Source: Picocystis sp. L7 (taxonomy: Eukaryota; Chlorophyta; Picocystophyceae; Picocystales; Picocystaceae). From it: a stretch of DNA of 64,000 nucleotides. Below the pieces are notes generated by a model. It was not told the origin of the DNA and searched no databases. It worked only from the letters and a program-made list of their open reading frames with translations. The position numbers and the translations under genes were made by a program. The DNA lies in contig QXJR01000027.1 of assembly GCA_020975725.1 (NCBI GenBank), forward strand, positions 248,001 to 312,000. Reading direction: 5' to 3'. Positions within the stretch are counted from its first letter, which is position 1. Each line of letters begins with the position of its first letter. Positions 21,138-30,700 of this stretch are shown here, in pieces.

Positions 21138-22208
21138 ATGGAAGACGGATTCGGAGGCGCAGCTGCAGGTGCTGCGAACGTGACCGCAGGACATCCCTTC
21201 GACACCGTCAAAGTGCGGATGCAGACGGCAGAACGAGGTGCCTTTCGCAACGCCTGGCATTGCGCGCAACACATCCTGCGACACGAAGGGGTGAGCTCGC
21301 GAAAGGACGACGAGGTCCATCACCACGCACCTGTCGCAAGAACACGTGTGGATTCGGAACGATTCGACGGATCCGAAATCGGTCGGCGAGGCTGCTTCTG
21401 ACGTAGGAAAGGTGCGTCATCCGCGGGAAAAGCGCAGGTGACGAAAGGTTTGTATCGCGGACTGCTCCCACCTTTGGTGGGCGGTGCTTTGGAGACCGGA
21501 ATCAACTACTGCATCATTCAAAGCTTGCTGCATCGCTTCGAAGGATGGAACGCTGCGGGAAGTTCGAACGCAATCGTCGGAAATGCACAAGGCACAGAGG
21601 AACATCACAGCACGGACGAGGACGACCACGCACCATCCAGTTCCTTGAGCAACACGTCCACCCTGGCACCTTTGGCCATGGCATCCGCTTTCTCTGGGAT
21701 GTGCATCAGCTTCGTGCTCAGTCCTTTCGAGCTGATCAAGTGCAGGCTGCAAGCAGGGTACGCGAGAAGCACTGCAGAGTGCTTGCGCCTGACGGTGCAG
21801 GGAGAGGGATACAAGGGATTGGCAAGGGGAGTGACCGGAACGTTGGCACGAGAGATCCCCGGCAATGCAATATTCTTCACGGCCTACGAAGCGCTACGTA
21901 CAGCCTCGCCACGTACGGAAAGTCCCGTGCACGAGTTCTTCTCCTCCATACTGTGCGGAGGGACGGCAGGCGTGCTGATGTGGTCAACGGTATTCCCCAT
22001 CGACCTAGCCAAAAGCAGGGTCCAAACTGCTATACCCGGGACATCCCTCTACAACTTTGGGCTGCTTCAACATGCAAGAAGAGCCCTTCAAATTGGCGGT
22101 ACGCGTGCCTTGTATGCTGGCTTTTCCACAACGGTCGTCCGGGCCTTCCCAGCAAACGCGGCACAATGGCTCGTTTGGGAAATGGCCATGCGTCACGTGC
22201 GTAACTGA
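21138..22208 (+). CDS. Mitochondrial carrier family (SLC25), carnitine/ornithine/basic amino-acid carrier-like (one intron)
   Basis: Exon 1 is 21138-21290 and exon 2 is 21438-22208; the intron 21291-21437 starts GTGAGC, has CTGAC at 21398 and ends GCAG, phase 0. The product has 307 residues, the usual carrier length. All three repeats keep the PX[DE]XX[KR] signature: PFDTVK, PFELIK and PIDLAK, each after a hydrophobic helix. GLYRGLLPPLVGGALETG and REIPGNAIFF follow the ornithine/carnitine carrier branch (SLC25A15/A20 and plant BAC). It should exchange a small metabolite across the inner mitochondrial membrane; the substrate is not certain. An insertion of about 30 polar residues in the repeat 1-2 loop is unusual. 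It ends 162 bp from the convergent CDC50 gene. Confidence 0.92.
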
Positions 22209-22370
22209 ATGCAGATCGTTCGTATTCAGAGACGGCCGCGAGCGCACAACCTCTTACTTTTGGCGACGGTGAATAAATGTGCTCGTTCCAGCAGCCCAGA
22301 CCAGTGATTGTATCAACCCTCAAGCAAACACAAGAGTCCGAGGCCGTGGCACGAGTTTGCGTTGTCTCCC

Positions 22371-23648
22371 CTACCTTCTGCTCCTGCGGAGGTGCTGGTT
22401 CCAAGTGAGGGATTCCCAGGTGGGTACTTTCGGGTACCCCTTCCACGCAAGGACAATGATGTAAGCAAATGCCACCAGGATGAATGTCCCGCCCACGACC
22501 ATGAAGACCGCCGGGAGCACGTAGTTCTCTCCACCGAGCCAGCTTTGAGTCGTCAGAATCAGGTACTTCTCTCCCCCTTGTTGGTAGGTATTGAAGCGGT
22601 TGAGCACACTGAGCGTCAACACCGTGTCCTGTGGCAGCTGCTGGCGTACGACACCCCAGAGCTTCCTGGTCCTTGGACGCGCAGACACCCTCATCCACAC
22701 CAAGAAATGTTGATCCTGGTTGACTGGCACGGTGAGGTTTCCACCGCCTCGATATCGCGGGACGGTATTGAAGTTCACGGCGTCGTATTCCGCGAACAGA
22801 TCGTTGACGTCGGAGGTCCATGCGATGTTGTTTTCGTCGATGGAGAGCGGCACGCTATCGGAGGTCTCGTACAGGCTGAACGTGTCGTTGAAGAAGGACC
22901 ACGCTGTCAGGCCACATGGATTGACGAGTCCGTCATTGGGCAGGGACTCGTTCTTCTTTCCACCCAGGAACTCCTGCGGGCTGCAAATGCTCGCACTGGT
23001 CCCATTGGCGTCTTCACCATGCAGCTGGTTGTAATCCACGGATCGGACATATCTTCGGTAGTTCTGGTAGAACGGATCGATCTCGTAGAAGACGTAGATC
23101 GGCGCATCCATTTCTTTTTCCACGGTGAAGTTGAATTCGCACGGCACACCTTGTCCATGGTTGGACCAGAGCAGCTCCTGCGCTTGGTGACGATCCAAAC
23201 CACTGAAGTCGCAGCGGTCGTCGTATCGTATTTTCTCCACGTGCACGTCGAGGTTCGTCACCAGGCACACCACGCCGAGCGCCATCCACGCCGCACCGAA
23301 GGACAAGAAGAAGAAGAAGATGGGTTTCGGCTTCATGATGGGACGCCACGCCTGCAGTTTCTGCTGCATGAGTCGCTTGGAGTACTCCTCGTATCCCGTC
23401 CATCGCAACCGATGGGTCCACGTGCACGTCGGTTTCGTAGGCGCCTCTTCCTCTCGCGTCCTTCCGTCCACGTCCTCCATGGCGCACGCGTGTTCCGAAA
23501 CGAGGCCTTCCTGCACGTCTCTCCGAGGCGCTTTCGAAGGCGACGCTTGGTGCGACTCGACGCGACTCGAAGCGACGATGTTTTCGGACGTGTTTCCACC
23601 TTGTTCCCATCGAAAGGGAAACCATTCGGATGAAAGGAAGGGTTTCAT
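22371..23648 (-). CDS. CDC50/ALIS-type beta subunit of P4-ATPase lipid flippases
   Basis: A 425-residue protein from the ATG at 23648. A polar N-terminal region of about 95 residues precedes the core. The first membrane helix follows KLQAWRPIMKPKPIF and runs FFFFLSFGAAWMALGVVCLV. A large lumenal loop follows with several N-glycosylation sequons, paired cysteines and YYxIDPFYQNYRRYVRS-like YEIDPFYQNYRRYVRS. The second helix comes after SWLGGENYVLPAVFMVVGG, near the C-terminus. These are the defining CDC50/LEM3 blocks. CDC50 chaperones P4-ATPases from the ER and is required for phospholipid flipping. The long N-terminal extension is the only departure from family form. Confidence 0.93.
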   Translation of the reverse strand: MKPFLSSEWFPFRWEQGGNTSENIVASSRVESHQASPSKAPRRDVQEGLVSEHACAMEDVDGRTREEEAPTKPTCTWTHRLRWTGYEEYSKRLMQQKLQAWRPIMKPKPIFFFFLSFGAAWMALGVVCLVTNLDVHVEKIRYDDRCDFSGLDRHQAQELLWSNHGQGVPCEFNFTVEKEMDAPIYVFYEIDPFYQNYRRYVRSVDYNQLHGEDANGTSASICSPQEFLGGKKNESLPNDGLVNPCGLTAWSFFNDTFSLYETSDSVPLSIDENNIAWTSDVNDLFAEYDAVNFNTVPRYRGGGNLTVPVNQDQHFLVWMRVSARPRTRKLWGVVRQQLPQDTVLTLSVLNRFNTYQQGGEKYLILTTQSWLGGENYVLPAVFMVVGGTFILVAFAYIIVLAWKGYPKVPTWESLTWNQHLRRSRR

Positions 23649-24036
23649 GCCGGTTCTCCTGGGTCTGGATTGGGAAGACTTGAAAAGGAGAGCAGCCAAC
23701 GGACTCGGTGGGGTCGTCTCGGTGGAAACCTCTCCTGCTGCTCCTGGCTGCCTTCCTTCCTTCTGATGCTGCTGCTGCTGCTGATGGTGATGCTGATGGT
23801 GACGATGGTTTTGGATGGGTAGGGTGCATGAAGGGTAGCATGGAGAGCAGAACCATCCGTCGGGAACACCGCGTGGCGCAAGACGTGGGGTTCGTCTGGG
23901 TTCACCAGGCGTGGAAGTGGAGCATCCATCCTAGACGGAAACGCGCGGGTGTTTGAATCGCGGCGGATTCCAGCACCCACGGTCTTCCGGATCAAAGACA
24001 GAAGGGAACCGCACAGGAAAAGGCATCGTGCATCGA
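23649..24036. other. Spacer with short trinucleotide repeats
   Basis: It holds a CTG/GATGGT repeat tract at about 23764-23812 upstream of CDC50. No gene is supported. Confidence 0.6.
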
Positions 24037-24690
24037 TCACAAGGCTTGTTCTTCTGCTTCATCCACCACAAGACGGTCGTGGGACGGACGACGATGGTGC
24101 AACTGGCGTGTCATGGTGGTGGTGGTGGCGAGGAACCTGCGATCCAAGGCCACGACCTTGTCTTCGGTGGTCGAGATCAGGTACGTGATCGATCCCAGCA
24201 TGGATCCACGTCGCGGACCACGAGCACGTGGTTGGGTGTACAGCTTCACGTGCAGAGGCAGCTCGATCGTTCCACATCCGCTCAGGTGCACGGTGAACAC
24301 CCACTCGTCACGGACGGACTTGACCTTCGGATCGAACGCGTCCACGTCCACGCATCCGATCCATCGCGTCTCCTGCTCGTTCGCTTTCGTGCGGAACAGC
24401 TCGACGTCTTGCTTGGCGATCTTGCTCCCGCGCAACGAAGCCGCACGGACGGTCCTTTCGGGCCTGGACGCGAGCCACAGCTCGTAGCGCTTCCCAGACA
24501 CGAACTTGACCGTTCCTTCCTGCTCGCTCGCGCGCATGGCTGCGCCAGGCGAGCGTCAGCACGCGCTTCCTCGGGCATCGCGTCGCGCGGTCCGCTCGCG
24601 AGGCGCACCGCCGTCGTACTTGAAGGCGGTCGGCGGGACGTCGCGGTCCACGCCGACGAACGCCAACGTAAGCACGAGCTTCTCGACCAT
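24037..24690 (-). CDS. Unrecognised beta-rich protein, 194 residues (one short intron)
   Basis: On the minus strand exon 1 is 24690-24609 (starts MVEKLVLTLAFVGVDRD), the intron is 24540-24608 (69 bp, GTGCGCC donor, branch CTGAC at 24555-24559, GCAG acceptor, phase 1), and exon 2 is 24539-24037. The joined product alternates hydrophobic strands (VKFVSGKRYELWLASRP; WVFTVHLSGCGTIELPLHVKLY) in the manner of an all-beta sandwich. The last 50 residues are basic and low in complexity. I do not recognise the family. An alternative acceptor a few codons downstream (after GAGCAG) is possible but out of phase with this donor. It lies just downstream of the TPR gene, on the same strand. Confidence 0.5.
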
Positions 24691-24797
24691 GCACGGGAGA
24701 GACGCGACGACGCGCCACCAAGGACGGAACGGCGACGTGGAACGTGTCGCACCGTCTCGTCGACGTTCTATTTTCGTGGACGGTTGGTGGGATGGAA

Positions 24798-25472
24798 TCA
24801 GGAACCTCGATTGAAGAAGCGATACAGCACGCTCTGCTTGGGATCGAACTGCTTGGCCAGACCCTGCGGTTCGAACTTGCGGATCAATCCTTCGAACTCC
24901 GGATACGCGCGCAGCGGTTCCAGGTCGGGATCCTCGCGCATGCGGTCGTACGCTTCGCATCCGGCTTCCATGCAACCTGCCAAGGCCAACATGGCGCTCC
25001 TGAGCTCGCCCAGCTGCGCCTGGCAGCAGGCGATGTTGTACAAGGCGCTGTACTTCTCGCCGTTGGACAGTTCGGCGGGCTTCTTCTTGTCCCGCTTCAC
25101 GCCGGTTCCTGGGAGCCGGAGCGCCAGCTCGAAGTCGGCCAGCGCACCGGCGTAGTCTTGGGTCTCGTACACGTCCAGTCCTCTTTCGATGGCTTCCTTG
25201 GCGGTGGTGGGTTCGTACGATCGCCTCGCGTCGTCTCGGTTCTCTTCCGCGGCGAAGGCGGACAGGTCGTTGCGCGTGTCCCAACCTCTCGTCCCGCCCA
25301 TCTCCCGCATGGCTTGGATCATCTTCTCGTCCAACGGAACGGGATCCTCGTCCTGCTTCTCCGCCGTCATCCGGACCTGCCTCCTCCCCTTCCCACGGAT
25401 CCTGCGCGCATGGCCATCGCAAACCTTCCAAACCCGTCCCGATGCGCGCGTGCCCAATCCCTGTCCATGCAT
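24798..25472 (-). CDS. TPR protein, plastid LPA1-like
   Basis: A 224-residue protein from the ATG at 25472; the ATG at about 25370 (MTAEKQDEDP) is a later choice. The first 35 residues are Arg/Gly-rich and could be a transit peptide. The core has TPR helices (AIERGLDVYETQDYAGALAD; YSALYNIACCQAQLGELRSA) followed by a closing block DPDLEPLRAYPEFEGLI and a C-terminal FDPKQSVLYRFFN tail. This 'ALYN.ACC...G......L......GY/C....R.DPDL..LR....F..L' order is that of LPA1 and related chloroplast TPR proteins, which help photosystem II assembly. Family call by eye; the plastid location is inference. A GGTTCGAACC palindrome lies 62 bp before the ATG. Confidence 0.6.
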   Translation of the reverse strand: MHGQGLGTRASGRVWKVCDGHARRIRGKGRRQVRMTAEKQDEDPVPLDEKMIQAMREMGGTRGWDTRNDLSAFAAEENRDDARRSYEPTTAKEAIERGLDVYETQDYAGALADFELALRLPGTGVKRDKKKPAELSNGEKYSALYNIACCQAQLGELRSAMLALAGCMEAGCEAYDRMREDPDLEPLRAYPEFEGLIRKFEPQGLAKQFDPKQSVLYRFFNRGS

Positions 25473-25533
25473 CGCGTCGTCCAACCTGCGCTTCGCCCAC
25501 CCAGGAACCCGAATGACCCCGATCAAACGTCCG

Positions 25534-25543
25534 GGTTCGAACC
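25534..25543. promoter_or_regulatory. GGTTCGAACC palindrome upstream of the TPR gene
   Basis: Perfect 10-bp palindrome 62 bp before the start codon of the minus-strand TPR gene; second of three exact copies in the window. Confidence 0.35.
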
Positions 25544-26417
25544 AAGTCCCAACCCGAGTGGTGGACCTTTGCCCTTACTACGGTGACGTGCGACAGGGCA
25601 CGCTCGGCTTGCCGTACGGCACGATGGCTACGGTGGCCACGGATCTACGCGACAAATCATCGAATGAACAACACGTTCAAGTCCGACAAACGTCCAGACC
25701 CACGTGGAGTTTTTCCTTGTGATGTCCAGGATGGTTCGATTCGATGCCCATGCTACCTCACGTGCGTGTTGTCCCAAGGAGCGCAGGCAAGCCGGTTCTC
25801 CCAATGCATCCTGTCCCGCTCATCTTCCCAAGTCCATTCCGAGTGCCGTTGCCGTGGAAAAAGGTCACGGAGAGCCTCGACGAGTGGTGGGAAGCGCAAC
25901 ATACTTCCCCCCCCAGTATCGCCAAAACAAGGACAGGACTCGAGGAAGGCTTCTTCCAACGTATCGAGCGGTGGAGGAAATCTCTTTGTATCTTTGATTT
26001 ACCTCGCGTTCGGCCACGAGGGACGAGCTTCATCACCACGGGCGTAGGTGTTGCAACCCTCCGAGTTTGCGAATCGGCCTCCAATCGTTGCAAGCTGCAT
26101 TCCCCTCCGAACTCACTCGCCCGTCCGGGCGCGCACGTACGCTACCGAACAATCCATCGTTAGCGTCGTCGCCTTGATGGACCCCCCGTACGAGGACGTC
26201 TTCTAGTGCATGGCACGTTTCCACTTGGACGACGTCGCGCGTTTCCATCGCCACGAGCGCGTGGGACGTGCATCCACCACCGTCCGAACTCCCCGTCGCT
26301 CGCTTGGCCTCCTGGATCCCCCGCACCGCGTTGCACTCGCATCTTCCCGCCCGTCGCGCGAGACCATGCGGTCCACGCGACGCGCGTTCCCCTTCGACGT
26401 GGCGTGGCGGGTTCGAA

Positions 26418-26429
26418 TTTGGCGGGAAA
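26418..26429 (+). promoter_or_regulatory. E2F/DP-type site TTTGGCGGGAAA upstream of RFC4
   Basis: The 12-mer TTTGGCGGGAAA matches the strong consensus for E2F/DP factors (TTTSSCGSGAAA-like) and lies 114 bp before the RFC4 ATG. In plants, animals and green algae E2F drives S-phase genes, and RFC subunits are common targets. The motif is seen; its use is inference. Confidence 0.6.
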
Positions 26430-26542
26430 CCTTCGATCGCTCGAACCGGTGGGCCCCACCGAGTGAGAGGGGGAAAGGAAGGGAGGGTCCTGGGTTGGTG
26501 TGAATCGAGTGGGTTCGAGTGGAGGCGCTGAGGTTGGCGACG

Positions 26543-27636
26543 ATGGGAACGACGATGGAAGAGGATCGAGACGAGGCGCGACATGCCTCCTTGCCGTGGG
26601 TGGAGAAGTTGTGCGTGGCGATGGGACCAGGAACGAGGAGGACGAAAGAAAGCGCGCATGGCTGACGCGAACGACGGCGGACGGAGGATACAGCCGACCG
26701 AAGAACGTGGGAGACGTCGCCCACCAAGAAGAAGTGGTCCATGCGCTGCAGAACGCCATCCACACCAACTCGCTGCCGCACATGCTGCTGTACGGACCGC
26801 CCGGCGTGGGAAAGACCTCGACCGCATTGGCACTGGTCCACGAGCTCTACGGAAAGGAACTGTACAAATCCAGGGTGCTGGAACTCAACGCATCGGACGA
26901 ACGTGGCATCGCCGTCGTGCGCACCAAAATCAAGCAGTTCGCATCCCTGGCGGTGGGATCCCGAGGGGACGAATCCAAACCGCACTTCAAAGTCATCATC
27001 CTGGACGAAGCCGACAGCCTCACGCCAGACGCACAAAACGCACTCCGGAGAACCATGGAGACCTATTCCAACGTGACCAGGTTCATCTTCATCTGCAATT
27101 ACATCTCCAGGATCATTGAACCTCTCGCATCGAGGTGTGCCAAGTTTCGATTCAAGCCGCTGGTCGACGAGGTCGTCTACGATCGCATACGTCACATCGC
27201 CCAACAGGAAGGGATCACCGTGCGTGAAGAAGCCATGAAACTGATCTCCAACGCTGCGGCGGGAGACCTTAGGAAGGCCATCGGGATCTTGCAGAGCGCC
27301 AAAAGCCTCTGCGAGGGCCAAATCACCGAGCAAGAGGTGCTGGACGTGTCGCACTCGGTCCCACCCAGTCGGATCGCCACGATGCTGGACGTCGCGTGCA
27401 CCAAAGCATTCGATCGAGTGGAGGAAGGGTTGCGGGACCTGATTTGGGATGGGTACAGCGGGCAACAGATTCTCTTGCAGCTTTTCGATGAGCTTCTTTC
27501 GAGGACCGATATCTCGGACGAAAGCAAGGCGCCGATGATTGCCGCCATAGCCGAAGCAAACAAGTGCCTAGTCGACGGAGCAGAGGAGCTGCTCCAGCTT
27601 CTCGCTGTGTTCAGCTGTGTCATGAAGAATGTATGA
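26543..27636 (+). CDS. RFC4: Replication factor C small subunit, RFC4 type (one intron)
   Basis: Exon 1 is 26543-26610 and exon 2 is 26694-27636; the 83-bp intron 26611-26693 starts GTGCGTG, has CTGAC at 26662 and ends ACAG. Splicing rebuilds the invariant RFC opening SLPWVEKFRPKNVGDVAHQ. The 336-residue product has a Walker A GPPGVGKTS, Walker B VIILDEADSL, sensor 1 ICNYISRIIEPL and the SRC arginine-finger box (ASRCAKF), then the RFC collar. Order and wording fit RFC4 (yeast Rfc2), one of five subunits that load PCNA at primer ends. An E2F-type site lies upstream. It converges on the nucleoporin gene 102 bp away. Confidence 0.95.
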
Positions 27637-27738
27637 TTCCGACCCGAAACATCAATGCATTACCAGCAAAGTGCGTGTCCATGCCCCGATCTCTGATTTC
27701 CATCGCTTAGCCGCCTATGTGCTCCAAGGAAACAAACC

Positions 27739-30700
27739 TTACCGCCGCATTTGGGTGAACTTTGCAGCAGCTGGCACGCTGGGCGTGCCGAACGGGGCTT
27801 GAGCCTGGCCGAAACCACCCATCTGAGCCGTAGGGGGTGGCGAAAGTTGGTTCCCAAAGCCGGGCTGCGTAACAGACCCAAATCCGCTGCTTTGGGATGC
27901 AAACGCTGCAAATCCACCTCCACCAGCTTGGTTGCCCCCGCCAAAAGCACCCCCGGCGGTCTGGGCACCCCCGCCCCCGCCAAATGGGGGCTGTGCAGGA
28001 GCACCCCAGCTACTGTTCTGCTGCGCCAAGTTTCCAAATCCGCTACCGGGCTGGGCAGGCGTGCTGAAACCGCTAGTCGCTTGTCCCGGGTTACCAAAAC
28101 CACTGCCGGATTGCGCAGAGGCACCAAACGGACTGGTCGGCTGCGCAGGCGCACCAAAAGCACCGCTTAGCTGCGGTGGTGTGCCGAAGCCACCACCAAT
28201 CTGCGGAGCAGCACCGAATCCGCCTCCAAACTTGCTAGCAGTACTGGTACCCGGCGTCTGCGAGCTTGGCTGGAAATTGCTCGAAGCAGGCATGGGTGGA
28301 GACCCAAAACTGCCTGCGGTCTGTGATGGCGCCCCGAATCCAGCTCCAAAAGGCGAACGGCTTTGGCCCCCGGTGCCAAGTTGAGGTGCAGCTCCGAATC
28401 CAGAGGCTACTTGCCCCTGGCTGCTAGAAGGAGTGCTTGTGAAAGGCGAGGCCGGTGCAGAAGCTTGTGGTGTAAGAGCAGTTCCAGAGCCAGTGAAGGG
28501 GGATGATACACCACCAAAATCCCCCATGGGTTCTGCATGCGATATCGAAGCACTTGATCCAAAACCAGAAGCCCGACCAAAGTTGGCCTGCCCTGGAACA
28601 GTTCCTGCAGGATCAAATGCGGTTGGTAACGAAGGTTGAGCTGAAAGTCCAAAGGAGGCTTGACTTGTCATACCTTGAGTGGATGAAGCGACGGCTGCCG
28701 TTTGGGAAGGTGCCTCCTGTCCACTAGTGGAAGGCGTGCTTGAAACAGTTGCTTGAATTGCGGTCCCGGTAGGTGTATGGGCAAAAGTACTTCCCCTGTT
28801 CGGGACATTGGTAAATGTACTAGCCCACGAAGCGGAGGGCGCAGCACTTGAAGTTGTTGTGGTACTTTTTGATAGCTGTTTGGATGGTTCTGTTGTCTCT
28901 TGCTTCATAGGTGTGCTTGCGTTGGTCCCAAACAAGCCACTGGTGCCAAATCCAACCTTGGTAGCCGTCGGATTAAACGAAGAGGTTTGCAACGGTTCAG
29001 CAAGAGTCCCTTCCGAAGCTTTTTCATCTTGCTTGGCTAAAGATGTCTTCTTTGATGTGTCTGAAGTAGGTACATTGGGCTGTAAAGCAGCAATGTTTTT
29101 ATCCTCATCCTTCATCGTATCAGGGGTAGAGGAGGCAGTTTTGGAAGTAGCAAGTGGCTTCGTAGAAGATGTGGTGTGCTTGGAGAAAGTGTCCGATGAT
29201 CGCAACAACCCACCAAACTTGTCTTCCACTGTGGAAAGATCCTGCTTGGTAGTGACTGGCTCCCTTTGTTCTCTAGATGCTTGGTCGTCCGTCCTCTCCA
29301 ACTTTGGTGCATCATTCAGATTCCTGTGCTGTTGGGTACTGGACTTGGACTCGTCAGCGCCATAGGGCTTTGAAAGTGCAGAACGAGTGAAGGAAGTTTC
29401 TGGTGACTTCTTCATCGTTGCTTCTGGGTTTAGAGACTTTGCAAGCCTTCTGGTATGCTTTCTAGGGTACTTTTCCAGGACTGAGTGAGCGTTGCGGATA
29501 TCGCTTAGGATCTCTTCAGCCCCCTCCAAAGTAAACATAGTAGAGCTTTGTACTAGGTCTTTCACCAAGTTTGTTCCTGTACCAACTCCAGTGTCGGTTG
29601 TATTTTTCTGATTGTTGAATGGATCAATGATGAGTGAACTTGCACCAGAGATCCTTGTCTTAGACAATGCCTGCCTTATTTGATCGCCGACAAGTGACTG
29701 TCCATCAATGCATGATGCATCGATTCCTGGTGATTCTGGCATGCTACATGGCTTTGAATTCGACTCATGTTGATCGTCGCTTAAAGAAAGCCTGGAAGCA
29801 TCGCCCAGATATGCTTTTGTTCCTGCCTCTGATGCGTGCTCCAGCTTCTCCCATTCTTCCCTAGCTCGAGACACAAGGGAGTCGAGCTTTGCGTTTTGTA
29901 CTTGAAGCAGTTCTTGTTGTGAATGCAACGTGCTGTATAAGCTCTTAATCTCCATAGACACTTTCTGACTTGGCCTGTTTCCCTCGTTAAAACCAACTAG
30001 CTCATTTTCCGAGAATAACGAGTGCTTCCAGCAACGATCTGTGGCTTCATTCACTGTTTTGCGACTCCTAAGTGTCATTTCTGCATTACTTAAATGATGT
30101 TCAAACCAGGATATGTTCGTAACTAACGAATAGTACTGCTCAGAGAGCTCTCCCCATGCTTTCGACAAATCACCATCCAATGGCCGGTTTTCGTCCAACA
30201 GCAGCACTTTGTTTCGCTTTTGCAAGCATTTCAACTCTTCGAGTGCTGCTACAGTAGCTTTGATGTTTTCCTTCAGCCTTTTCTTCATATCCTCACACTT
30301 AAGTTCTTCAATCTTTAGACACCCCACTTCCTCCAAGAGTACACTAGACCGTTTGAACAGCTCCCCTACCTCCTGGAAACTAAGAAAACAAGAGTTGGTA
30401 CCCACCCCACTTCTCTGTACAGAATGCAACAGCATATCTGACACTTCCTGCTGTAAAGTACGAGTCTCCTGTAGCCCCCGTTGAAACTGCAACTCAGCTT
30501 CACTGCCCTCTTCAAACACAGCTTCAAAGCCTGCCTCACCAACCGCCAGAGGTGTTTCTTTGATCCTCGTGGCTTCTGAAGAAGCTTTGTGTTTGGTAGC
30601 GGTAGCACGCTCCGCAGGTACATTGTTTTCTTTCGAAATAGTCTTGGGAAAAACATTTTGTGCTTGCAACTTCAAGGCGCTAGTAGGTTCATGAGAAACC

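Larger units (their letters stand above)
25473..26542. other. Divergent promoter region between the TPR gene and RFC4
   Basis: About 1.07 kb. It holds GGTTCGAACC near the TPR gene and an E2F-type site near RFC4. Frames on both strands are short or antisense and show no domain. Confidence 0.6.

Noticed and set aside
26203-27465. Minus-strand frame of 420 codons
   Set aside because: It is antisense to RFC4, whose sense protein has all family motifs across a verified-looking intron.
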